A DNA stretch of 13,991 nt from Promethearchaeota archaeon (GTDB taxonomy: Archaea; Asgardarchaeota; Lokiarchaeia; Sigynarchaeales; SOKP01). The stretch covers positions 1 to 13,991 of the forward strand of contig JAEOUI010000429.1 in NCBI GenBank assembly GCA_016839425.1, given 5' to 3'. The position numbers and the translations under genes are program-made. This document shows, one piece after another, positions 1-6,785 of this stretch. Below the pieces are notes generated by a model that worked only from the letters and a program-made list of their open reading frames with translations, ran no database searches and had not been told where the DNA came from. Within the stretch, counting starts at the first letter, position 1; every line of letters starts with the position of its first letter.

Positions 1-8
1 ACTATTTC

Positions 9-28
9 AAAAAAAAATTGTTTTTTTT
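9..28. terminator. A-tract/T-tract hairpin-like element at left edge
   Basis: A run of nine A and a run of eight T are separated by TG, so the segment can fold back on itself or act as a T-tract terminator in either direction. It would end a transcript coming from a gene outside the window. The surrounding 1-145 bases are A+T-rich and hold no supportable gene. Low complexity makes this a weak call. Confidence 0.25.
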
Positions 29-100
29 AATTGGTTTGATGCAAAAAGCTTTAATTATATTTTTTATCACGAAAATAATAAAACATTTTTAATTTTAAGG

Positions 101-111
101 GATATATTTTA
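101..111 (+). promoter_or_regulatory. TATA-like box of the histidine kinase gene
   Basis: The segment gatatatttta is centred about 40 nt before the ATG at 146. With the usual archaeal TATA-to-start spacing of about 26 nt, transcription would begin near 132 and leave a leader of about 14 nt. No clear Shine-Dalgarno sequence is visible. The local A+T bias limits confidence. Confidence 0.3.
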
Positions 112-145
112 AAAAAAAAAACTAGAAAAAAAATTAAAATCAACA

Positions 146-1228
146 ATGGATGAGTTTTTAAACTTATTAAATAATTCCAGCGATATCGTAATAATAATAA
201 ACGAAAAAAACGAAATTGAAACAATTCATTCGGGCATGTTTGGGGATCCCCTGAACTTTACCGAGCAGGAAATGATAGGAAAGAATTGGCTTGAATTCGT
301 ACATCCAAACGAGCGAGAAACGATAATAAATAAATTTAAAGATGGTTTTCAAGCCAATTATTACGAAATTCAAGTACTTAATAAGAGAGTTGAATTTGTA
401 GATTTAGATCTTAGAGGTGCTTCGTTTAAAGATGAAAATAATGTCCGTAAAACCTTGATTGTAGCAAGGGACATTTCAAAACGAAAACAAGTCGAAAAAT
501 TATTAATTTCTTCCAGAGAAAAGCGTGAATTATCATACGAAAAAATGATATTTTACAAGGATTTACTTTCTCACGATATCAATAATATTCTACAGAGCAT
601 CCTCACCATTACAGACCTTATATTGCTCGTACCAGACAAAAACGATAAACACGAGGAACTAGAAAAGTTTTTAGAAAATATTAAAACTCAAGTTCAACGA
701 GGAGCGAATCTAGTTTCAAATGTTAAAATATTATCAGAAATAGAAGATACTGCACCTTTTTTGAAAAAAACTGAAGTTTTACAAGTATTAAAAAAAATTT
801 TCAAATCTATTTATGAAAAATATGGAAATATATTAAAATTTCAAGTCGAAACCGAGGAACCAAATTACTATATTTTTGCAAACGAATTATTAGAATCTGT
901 TTTTGAGAACATAATAAAGAACGCAATTGAACATAACAATCACGAACAAACCGAACTTATTATTAGAGCATCTATTCAACAAATCAATGAAAAAAATTTT
1001 TTAAGAATGGAATTCCGAGATAATGGCCCTGGAATCGACGATTCAATCCTAAAAGAAATTTTTAATAGGAACTCTAGAAAAAATGACGATCTAAGTATTA
1101 TCGGATTGGGTCTCACGCTAGTAAAAAAAATAATGGACACTTACAAGGGAAGTGTTAGTGTAAAAAATATTGAAAAAGGAACCAAAAGAATTGGATGTAA
1201 TTTTATTTTATTATTTCCCTTAATATGA
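146..1228 (+). CDS. Soluble PAS-domain sensor histidine kinase
   Basis: This is a 360-aa cytoplasmic kinase that would sense a signal through one PAS domain and autophosphorylate on histidine. Residues about 8-120 form the PAS domain and its C-terminal cap, ending in the typical ARDISKRK segment (107-114). The H-box lies in SHDINNIL, with the phospho-acceptor H143 followed by D144. The HATPase domain shows the N-box around N255/N259/H263, the G1 box DNGPGI (292-297) and the G2 box GLGL (320-323). There is no signal peptide, membrane segment or receiver domain, and no response regulator gene lies in the window, so it is an orphan by position. It converges on the phosphodiesterase gene with only 8 bp between them. 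The kinase assignment is firm; the ligand and partner are unknown. Confidence 0.93.
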   Translation: MDEFLNLLNNSSDIVIIINEKNEIETIHSGMFGDPLNFTEQEMIGKNWLEFVHPNERETIINKFKDGFQANYYEIQVLNKRVEFVDLDLRGASFKDENNVRKTLIVARDISKRKQVEKLLISSREKRELSYEKMIFYKDLLSHDINNILQSILTITDLILLVPDKNDKHEELEKFLENIKTQVQRGANLVSNVKILSEIEDTAPFLKKTEVLQVLKKIFKSIYEKYGNILKFQVETEEPNYYIFANELLESVFENIIKNAIEHNNHEQTELIIRASIQQINEKNFLRMEFRDNGPGIDDSILKEIFNRNSRKNDDLSIIGLGLTLVKKIMDTYKGSVSVKNIEKGTKRIGCNFILLFPLI

Positions 1229-1233
1229 AAAAA
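1228..1233 (-). terminator. Short T-tract after the phosphodiesterase gene
   Basis: Six A on the plus strand give T6 on the minus strand, starting 4 nt after the minus-strand stop at 1237. It sits in the 8-bp convergent gap and overlaps the last base of the kinase stop codon. It is a plausible but short archaeal T-tract terminator. Confidence 0.3.
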
Positions 1234-1236
1234 TTT

Positions 1237-1971
1237 TCAGAAATATTTCTCTAAATACACCTTCATTAAATCTGGATAATTAGTATAGATTGCGTCAATA
1301 AAAGCACCTTTATATCTCCACTTTAATACTTTTTTCATTCGAATTTTGGTATTTACGCCCCAAACATAACATTTCAATCCATTATCGATGATTTGTTGCA
1401 GGTTACAATCGTTATTCGTTCTTTCTGCTTTCAAATTTATTGCGTGAATATTATATTTCAAGATTTCATTAAAATCAAGCGTTTTAGGAGTAATAATGGG
1501 TATATTATGAGGGAGCGTATGCACGAGTTTTACATGGTTATTGTATTTTCTTAAATACTCTAGCACATACACTCTAGTATCGGTGATTTCAATATTATTT
1601 AGAAGATTACAATCAATAGCCAATTTAATTAATTCAATTCCAACTTCTTTATTTCCAATATCTAAACTATATCGCAGATTTGGGACTTTTTCTTTAAACA
1701 AGTTAAAAACATCTATTAGCTTTGGAATTTTTCGACCATCCTTGAAAACTAATGTTTCAAGTTGAGCCAATTCTATTGTTGAGATATCGTAAACATTGGA
1801 GTTAATCTTGAAAGTTTTATCGTGCACACAAACAAGTTGATTATCTTTCGTGAGGTGTAAGTCGGTTTCTATCCCCGCACCCATTAGCACCGCTCGTTCA
1901 AAAGATTGAATAGTGTTTTCGATTTCATAACCCATTGCTCCTCTATGTCCAAAAATATATGGTTGTTTCAT
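1237..1971 (-). CDS. Glycerophosphodiester phosphodiesterase (GDPD family)
   Basis: This 244-aa protein should hydrolyse glycerophosphodiesters to an alcohol and glycerol phosphate, using a metal in a TIM-barrel fold. The family signature is clear: HRG at 9-11, E18-N19-T20, the metal ligands E35 and D37 within the ETDLHL segment, and the second catalytic histidine H50 in VHD. W204-x-V-N is followed by the C-terminal ID-x-I-x-T-N-Y-P-D segment (225-234), a close match to the family's end motif. The third acidic ligand, usually Glu in an E-I-K strand, appears as D104 in LDIG, a conservative change. No signal peptide is present, so it is cytoplasmic. The gene is divergent from the VTT membrane protein across 125 bp and convergent with the kinase. 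The family is confident; the natural substrate, in an organism with presumably archaeal lipids, is open. Confidence 0.91.
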   Translation of the reverse strand: MKQPYIFGHRGAMGYEIENTIQSFERAVLMGAGIETDLHLTKDNQLVCVHDKTFKINSNVYDISTIELAQLETLVFKDGRKIPKLIDVFNLFKEKVPNLRYSLDIGNKEVGIELIKLAIDCNLLNNIEITDTRVYVLEYLRKYNNHVKLVHTLPHNIPIITPKTLDFNEILKYNIHAINLKAERTNNDCNLQQIIDNGLKCYVWGVNTKIRMKKVLKWRYKGAFIDAIYTNYPDLMKVYLEKYF

Positions 1972-2096
1972 TTTTCTATATTTATTTTTTCTAGCAGCGA
2001 TAAAAATGATAGTTTTTAAAGTATTTTAAATTATTCATATTACTTTACCTCGTATTTTAGGTAGATTTATATATTTTTAAAAAGGGATTTTTATTT
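1972..2096. promoter_or_regulatory. Divergent promoter region, phosphodiesterase / VTT protein
   Basis: This 125-bp spacer must carry promoters for both flanking genes. For the plus-strand gene, tttatatattt at 2066-2076 is a good TATA box centred about 26 nt before its ATG, which would give a leaderless or nearly leaderless transcript. For the minus-strand gene, a box reading ctttaaaaactat on that strand (about 2012-2024) is a weaker candidate and would leave a leader of about 20 nt. Confidence 0.5.
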
Positions 2097-2921
2097 ATGA
2101 ACGAAAACGACGAGAAAATTAGTTTTAAGACGAGATTAAAGGATTATATCAAGAATTTATTCAAATTTTCTCAATATAGCACAAAAACTAAGCTGTACAT
2201 TATATTATTCTTGTTTTTAGTAGTAATTTCTTTAGCGTTGCTATTTTACATGATATTTATAGACCCTACGATCCTTTATAGAATCGTCGTCGAATATTTT
2301 GTTAATCCAATATATCTCTCAGGATTTTTAGGAATATTCCTTTTTATATTTATTATGGCCATACAAGGATTAATCGTTCCCTTGCCATCAGAAGTAGTTT
2401 TATTTATGACGGGTTTAATCTGGGGCTGGGGAATAGGAGGCATCATGGGGATAATCGGATCAATGGCTGCAGGAACGCTGTGTTTTTATATCAGTAGAAA
2501 AGGTGGAAGACCATTAGTAGAAAAATTAATTGGTAAAAAAGGAATCGATGTAGTCGATGAATACATAAAGAAACACGAAATTAAAGCAGTAATTCTTTTA
2601 CGATTTATTCCATTTGTTCCTTTTGATGTTGTTTCTTATGTGTCAGGATTAGTTGATATAGATTTTAAGAGATATTCGTTAGGAACATTAATTGGTTCTA
2701 TTTTTCGAGCGTTTTTTTATTCGATTTTAGGTTCCGTTTTATTAAGTGGTTTAACATTACCGGTTGTATTGGAAGATCTCCCAATCGCGACCATCGAAGC
2801 CCACTCAAGCATGTTCAATCTAATATTAATCATTGTATTTGCCGTTTTTGCCTTGATGTTTCTAGCTTATTATTTATTGACAAAACGAGTAGAAAAAAAG
2901 GAAAAAGAACTAAATGAATAA
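2097..2921 (+). CDS. VTT/DedA-family integral membrane protein
   Basis: This 274-aa protein belongs to the DedA/TMEM41/VTT superfamily, whose members move or scramble phospholipids and polyprenyl lipids or support membrane homeostasis. After a basic cytoplasmic N-terminus (1-32), a first membrane helix spans about 33-55. Then come 72-91, a re-entrant segment with P95-L-P-S-E near 95-99, a G-rich helix at about 108-132, the second re-entrant motif RFIPFVPFD (169-177), a helix at about 195-218 with the typical G-x-x-x-R-x-x-F-Y-x-x-x-G pattern, and a last helix at 239-261 with a basic tail. The duplicated re-entrant arrangement is diagnostic. The stretch aaaaaggga before the ATG is only weakly Shine-Dalgarno-like. 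Transported lipid unknown. The divergent phosphodiesterase suggests a shared membrane-lipid theme, which is inference. Confidence 0.93.
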   Translation: MNENDEKISFKTRLKDYIKNLFKFSQYSTKTKLYIILFLFLVVISLALLFYMIFIDPTILYRIVVEYFVNPIYLSGFLGIFLFIFIMAIQGLIVPLPSEVVLFMTGLIWGWGIGGIMGIIGSMAAGTLCFYISRKGGRPLVEKLIGKKGIDVVDEYIKKHEIKAVILLRFIPFVPFDVVSYVSGLVDIDFKRYSLGTLIGSIFRAFFYSILGSVLLSGLTLPVVLEDLPIATIEAHSSMFNLILIIVFAVFALMFLAYYLLTKRVEKKEKELNE

Positions 2922-2939
2922 TAATATAAAAACGATTTA

Positions 2940-2946
2940 TTTTTTT
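2940..2946 (+). terminator. T-tract terminator after the VTT gene
   Basis: T7 begins 19 nt after the stop codon and is followed by a further T4 within a few bases. Archaeal termination commonly uses such tracts. It lies in the 66-bp convergent gap before the coiled-coil gene. Confidence 0.45.
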
Positions 2947-2987
2947 ATATTTTTAAATTTAAAATTCTAAAGAATTAGACTCGAAAC

Positions 2988-3860
2988 TTACTCGTTAATT
3001 TTTCTTCCCCTTAACCATGCTTCCATGACGAATGAATTAAATAATCGTATGTGATTCTCGTCTTTTGTGTGTAAGGTAAGAAAATTATTATCTCTTTTTC
3101 CAATTATTGCGAAAAGCAATTCTTCTCCGTCACAATTTATTGAAAAGCGATCTTCATTAGAATAATTGCGTATGGATATATTATCTAAACTTAAGAATTC
3201 TTCCACTAAATTAGCTTGATCGTCATCGTTTGGAATGATTGAACACGATATCTTTATGTTTACAAAATTTCTTACCTCATATAAATGTAGGGCTTGCAAA
3301 TCATCAATAGTTGGAACGCAAATCATTACATTATGTTTTGCGTTATTAAGAATCTCTCTCATTTTTTCAAGAATATCGTCTTTTGAAATTTCAATAGTAG
3401 TGTAATCAATAATTTTTGGCGTTTTTGCGTCTATTTGGGCATCTCTTAAAGTTTCATTTTCTAACTGTAATTTTTCCAATTCTCTATCTGCCTTTCCAAG
3501 CTCATCGTTAAGAATATCGATTTCCTTGTTTAGATTGACGATTTCTGAGTTAATTCGATTGATTTGATCTTGCAGATTATCCTTTTCTTTGATTACATTT
3601 TCAAGTTCTTTTTCTTTTTCGGACACGATGTGTTCATTAATAGAAGCAGTGGATGTGATTTTTTGAATTTGTTCTTCTTTTTGAGCAATAGTTTTTTCCA
3701 TTGTCTCGATATTACCATCTTTAATTTTTAATGAGCTCTCAAGCGTCTTAATCTGGTCATCCTTTAAAGATAGTGACTCTTTTAATGTTTGGACGCTACT
3801 TTCAAGAGTTTTAATCAAAGCGTCCTTAGTAGTGAGTTGTTTTTTAAATTCCTCTTCCAT
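2988..3860 (-). CDS. Coiled-coil protein with a C-terminal PLD-like / TrmB-sensor-like domain
   Basis: This 290-aa protein has no signal peptide or membrane helix. Residues about 5-140 are a long charged coiled coil. Its first part repeats a KD-x-x-I-x-T-[LM]-E unit at residues 12, 33 and 47, spaced 21 and 14 residues apart, that is whole heptads. After a linker (141-157), residues about 158-287 form an alpha/beta domain that begins with a helix and a buried strand ending in CVP (181-183). Further strands near 202-208 and 228-232 follow, then a final E-x-W helix. That pattern resembles the phospholipase-D-like fold found as the sensor domain of TrmB regulators. No HKD catalytic motif and no helix-turn-helix are visible, so neither phospholipase activity nor DNA binding is claimed. 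A scaffold or ligand-sensing role is possible. It has its own TATA-like box and is separated from the upstream gene by a T-tract. Confidence 0.8.
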   Translation of the reverse strand: MEEEFKKQLTTKDALIKTLESSVQTLKESLSLKDDQIKTLESSLKIKDGNIETMEKTIAQKEEQIQKITSTASINEHIVSEKEKELENVIKEKDNLQDQINRINSEIVNLNKEIDILNDELGKADRELEKLQLENETLRDAQIDAKTPKIIDYTTIEISKDDILEKMREILNNAKHNVMICVPTIDDLQALHLYEVRNFVNIKISCSIIPNDDDQANLVEEFLSLDNISIRNYSNEDRFSINCDGEELLFAIIGKRDNNFLTLHTKDENHIRLFNSFVMEAWLRGRKINE

Positions 3861-3880
3861 GAATAATCACAAACATGTAT

Positions 3881-3890
3881 ATTTTTATAA
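3881..3890 (-). promoter_or_regulatory. TATA box of the coiled-coil gene
   Basis: On the minus strand the segment reads ttataaaaat, centred about 25 nt before the ATG at 3860. This predicts a transcript starting at or very near the start codon. Together with the T-tract at 3948-3954 it makes this gene a separate transcription unit. Confidence 0.5.
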
Positions 3891-3947
3891 CGAATCAAAC
3901 ACCTTAGAATAAATATTAGTTTATTTCATTATAAATTTAATTTTACT

Positions 3948-3954
3948 AAAAAAA
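3948..3954 (-). terminator. T-tract terminator after the beta-helix gene
   Basis: A7 on the plus strand gives T7 on the minus strand immediately after the stop codon at 3955. It is a likely terminator separating the beta-helix gene from the coiled-coil gene downstream. Confidence 0.45.
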
Positions 3955-4413
3955 TTATAGATCTAATGTTTCTACTTTTCCGTTTTCATTTAACTTAATA
4001 TATGCGTTTTTAGCTTGATATCCATCGGGAAGCGTTACTTTTGAATCTATCACGCAATATGAGAGCTTGCATTGTTTTCCGAGAATAACATTATCGAGAA
4101 GTATCGTATTAGAAAGTTCGCAGAAGGCCCCTAGTTCGCTCATACTCCCAATAACCACATTTGGCCCGAGTAAAGCCGCATCTCCAATCTTTATCCCTGG
4201 TGTTAACATAACAGGTTCAATAAATGTGGGAAAATCGCCGATATATCCTTCGATTTGAAGACCTCGAAGTATTTCGTTATTATTTTTTATTATTTCTTTC
4301 AATATATCTCTTGAAATATCACCTGAATTTACTTGTGAAAGCACGAAATTAAATTTTTCAAGTGCCTCTGAGATATTTCCCTTTGATAAAGCAGTATATA
4401 TCATTTCTTTCAT
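3955..4413 (-). CDS. Left-handed beta-helix (hexapeptide-repeat) protein without a catalytic domain
   Basis: The call starts at the ATG at 4413 (152 aa). The frame extends to a TTG at 4437, which would give 160 aa, but a TATA-like box at about 4456-4463 would place the transcript start near 4433, inside that extension, and a purine-rich gagag precedes the ATG. Residue numbers here follow the 160-aa form. Residues 9-62 are helical. Residues about 64-137 are hexapeptide coils with the pattern I-G-x-x-A/x-x-x-G-P, for example IGDAALLGPNVVIG. This is the beta-helix seen at the C-terminus of sugar-nucleotide transferases such as GlmU, but no nucleotidyltransferase domain is attached. The whole protein contains no histidine, which argues against a gamma-carbonic anhydrase or an LpxA-like acyltransferase. 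A partner or regulatory subunit of a nucleotidyltransferase encoded elsewhere is one option. Function unknown. Confidence 0.8.
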   Translation of the reverse strand: MKEMIYTALSKGNISEALEKFNFVLSQVNSGDISRDILKEIIKNNNEILRGLQIEGYIGDFPTFIEPVMLTPGIKIGDAALLGPNVVIGSMSELGAFCELSNTILLDNVILGKQCKLSYCVIDSKVTLPDGYQAKNAYIKLNENGKVETLDL

Positions 4414-4437
4414 TTCGTTTCTCTCGATCTTAAGCAA

Positions 4438-4529
4438 TTTTTAAAACTTGTGAGGTATAAAGGTTTTATTCTTCAAATTATTTTTGATTTTTTTTAAAAT
4501 TTTAAAGTTATTTGAAATTATGAACTTAT
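4438..4529 (-). promoter_or_regulatory. Spacer with possible promoters for the beta-helix gene
   Basis: On the minus strand this 92-bp spacer holds a TATA-like ctttatac (4456-4463) and a second box gttttaaaaat (about 4437-4447). The second is centred about 28 nt before the ATG at 4413. It has no minus-strand T-tract, so read-through from the ATP-grasp gene also remains possible. Confidence 0.35.
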
Positions 4530-5783
4530 TTAATTCTTGATAATCCTAATGATTTTATCTATAACTTTTAAGGCACCAAAATAAGAATCTGAGAAGTTAT
4601 ATCCTTTAAATAACACTGTACATAGTGGTGACCCCTTTGTTACTACAGATTCTGGATTACATTTATCAAAGACATGTTCCAAGGCGTTGATGTTTTCAAT
4701 CATTACTTTATTTATGGTTTTTGGCGAAAAAAATATGAGCTTTGTTGTATATCCTGACATGGTCGAATTTTCTAATTTTTTTTTTACCTGCTCCCATCCT
4801 TCTTTTTCAAAACACTTGAAATGGAGATCTACTAAATTTATTCCTAATACGCTTTCAGAAGCGCTTAAAGAACCTGGTATTCTCGGATTAATTTCCATCA
4901 AAAAAGGTAGATTATCGTTTTTTAATACAAAATCAAATCCATTTATTCCTTGTAAGGAATATTTTTTACATAAATCGATAGCAATACGCTCTATTTCAGA
5001 TATTTGATTAGGAAATAAAGAACAAGGTACAATATTTCCACAATACATGAATTCTTGGGGCGTATTTAAAAATTTTTCTCCGATTATTTGCCTATTAATG
5101 GTTAAAATCTTCGCTTCCATTCCGTTTGAAATTGTCGTACAACTTATTGGCTTTCCTTTGATGTATTCTTGCACTATCCAATGATTTTGATCGAAATCAT
5201 CGTTTTCAAGAAGTCTTAATCTATGATTAAAGGCAGGGTCATCGTTTATTTTATATACGCTAATTCCTCCAGATCCTTGCTTCTTTTTTAGGACAAAAGG
5301 ATACGAAAGAATGTCTGGATTTTTTAAGTATTCTTCCAAAGCTATGGTTAAGGGTGCGTTAAATTTTCGCTCTTTTAAGTATTGATAAACTTTTGTTATG
5401 TCTCTAACTTTTAATATTGTTTTGTTTGAATTATTGGCATAAATGACCTCATACCCTGCTCGAGTGATATAATCAATAATTTCCTGCCTCTCCTCAATAT
5501 CGTCATCCAAACCACTTCCTATAACTACTCCGTTTATATTAGGGTATTTTTTCATGAGCGAAATCGAAAAATTCGCTAATAATTCGTGGTAAATCGTTTT
5601 AGCACACTCGTAATCAGAACCAATTTCTTTAATCACGATTTTAGAATCAATAACATGAGATAAGAGGTCTAAATCACCAAAAAAATCTACAGCATATACA
5701 TCATGTCCAGATCGATGCAGCGAATGAACGATTGGGCGAGAATTAAATCCCACGACCAAGACGCATTTTTTATTTTCGTTCAT
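4530..5783 (-). CDS. ATP-grasp superfamily ligase (carboligase-like, COG2232 type)
   Basis: This 417-aa protein should couple ATP hydrolysis to joining a carboxylate to an amine or thiol through an acyl-phosphate. The N-terminal Rossmann-like pre-ATP-grasp domain opens with VLVVGFNSRPI (8-18) and later has VYAVDFFGDLDL (29-40). That opening is typical, from memory, of archaeal predicted carboligases of the COG2232 group. The ATP-grasp core shows KKK-x-G-S-G-G (166-173), the hinge V-Q-E-Y-I-K-G (204-210), G-F-D-F (282-285) and the metal-binding M-E-I-N-P-R segment (296-301) with E297 and N299. All ATP and Mg residues expected for activity seem present. Residues 350-417 form a less familiar C-terminal extension. 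The alpha/beta hydrolase gene ends 49 bp upstream with no T-tract between, so co-transcription is likely. Substrates cannot be read from the sequence. Confidence 0.88.
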   Translation of the reverse strand: MNENKKCVLVVGFNSRPIVHSLHRSGHDVYAVDFFGDLDLLSHVIDSKIVIKEIGSDYECAKTIYHELLANFSISLMKKYPNINGVVIGSGLDDDIEERQEIIDYITRAGYEVIYANNSNKTILKVRDITKVYQYLKERKFNAPLTIALEEYLKNPDILSYPFVLKKKQGSGGISVYKINDDPAFNHRLRLLENDDFDQNHWIVQEYIKGKPISCTTISNGMEAKILTINRQIIGEKFLNTPQEFMYCGNIVPCSLFPNQISEIERIAIDLCKKYSLQGINGFDFVLKNDNLPFLMEINPRIPGSLSASESVLGINLVDLHFKCFEKEGWEQVKKKLENSTMSGYTTKLIFFSPKTINKVMIENINALEHVFDKCNPESVVTKGSPLCTVLFKGYNFSDSYFGALKVIDKIIRIIKN

Positions 5784-5832
5784 TAAATTGCAATAAATTG
5801 GATTGTTTAAAGAAATTTTCTAAGTAATCTAA

Positions 5833-6657
5833 TTAAATGAATTTTTGAAAAAAATCATATGCACTTTTTGCAACAATGTCAGGAGCTTCCTTGTTTATAT
5901 TATGATGGACATCTAGTAGTGTTATCAATTCTGAATGAGGAAGTAATTGATCGAGTTTTATAGCGCTTTGTAAGTTCATAACTTCATCCCTATCTCCGTG
6001 TATTAATAGTATGGGAAAGTTTAATAAGGAAAGCTTGTGTTCGACATTAAAATTTCCAAAAATATTTTCAGGCATTACGATCAAATTATTACCTAGTACG
6101 AGGAAATCTTCTCGAATCTCTTTATTCTGGAATTCAGGACGATTTTTAAGAAACTTTTTCGTAAATCCCAGTTCTACTTGAAGTGGTCTTCCATCGCTTG
6201 CTAAAGGGATCTTTCCTTTCTTTTGAACGGAAGAAATAGGTTGATTTGTTCTAGAAGTCGTGGCAGCAAGTACCATTGCTTTCAATGTTTCTGGATGATT
6301 TAATGCGTAAACTTGAGAAACCATGCCCCCCATACTCACACCAAAAATGAATAAATTATTTCTCTTGGAACTCTCAGCAATGTCCAAAAGACATAATAAT
6401 TCATAGCAATCCCTTGCAAGCTGATTTATTGTGTAAATTGATCTTGTTTCTTCGTAAGTTTCTCGTATGGGCATATCAGATTGACCGTGTCCTCTCTGAT
6501 CCCATAAAATGCAAGAGAAGGATTCAGAGAGAATTGGGAGAAGTCTCTTAAAATTTTTATGACTCGAACCATACCCGTGATTTAAAACTAAATATGGACC
6601 TGATCCTACTACATCATACCAAATTCTTGTTTGATCTGAAAGTTTTACAAAAGGCAT
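5833..6657 (-). CDS. Alpha/beta-fold hydrolase
   Basis: This 274-aa protein is of normal length for a single-domain alpha/beta hydrolase of the esterase, lipase or lactonase type. The oxyanion region is LNHGYGSS (25-32), followed by WDQRGHGQSD (52-61). The nucleophile elbow is G106-V-S-M-G, with S108 as the nucleophile. The acid is D224 in GDRDEV. The histidine is best placed at H252, because the H-x4-E-x-P spacing matches the family's usual GH-x4-E-x-P ending. The catalytic triad is therefore complete. A helical cap lies at about 140-200. No signal peptide is present, so it is cytoplasmic. It is the first gene of the minus-strand run and is divergent from the AbrB/PhoU-like regulator. Pairing with the ATP-grasp ligase suggests a shared substrate, but that is a guess. 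Confidence 0.93.
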   Translation of the reverse strand: MPFVKLSDQTRIWYDVVGSGPYLVLNHGYGSSHKNFKRLLPILSESFSCILWDQRGHGQSDMPIRETYEETRSIYTINQLARDCYELLCLLDIAESSKRNNLFIFGVSMGGMVSQVYALNHPETLKAMVLAATTSRTNQPISSVQKKGKIPLASDGRPLQVELGFTKKFLKNRPEFQNKEIREDFLVLGNNLIVMPENIFGNFNVEHKLSLLNFPILLIHGDRDEVMNLQSAIKLDQLLPHSELITLLDVHHNINKEAPDIVAKSAYDFFQKFI

Positions 6658-6785
6658 TTATGCTTCAAATTATGATTAAAGATAATGTTTTAATTAATTC
6701 CATTAAAATAATAAAATTGGTGTTTAATCAAGTGTAGTAAATTTAAACATTCAATATTAAATAATGTTGAAATATATATCTTCTT
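6658..6785. promoter_or_regulatory. Divergent promoter region, hydrolase / AbrB-PhoU regulator
   Basis: This 128-bp, very A+T-rich spacer separates two divergent genes. For the plus-strand gene, tattaaata at 6755-6763 is centred about 27 nt before the ATG at 6786. For the minus-strand gene no convincing TATA box stands out at the expected distance; tttaatc at 6675-6681 is the nearest. Because the regulator carries a DNA-binding-type domain, this spacer is also a candidate site of autoregulation, which is inference only. Confidence 0.4.

Noticed and set aside
3700..3850. Repeated DNA in the 5' part of the coiled-coil gene
   Set aside because: It simply reflects the heptad repeat of the protein and is not a separate repeat element or CRISPR.
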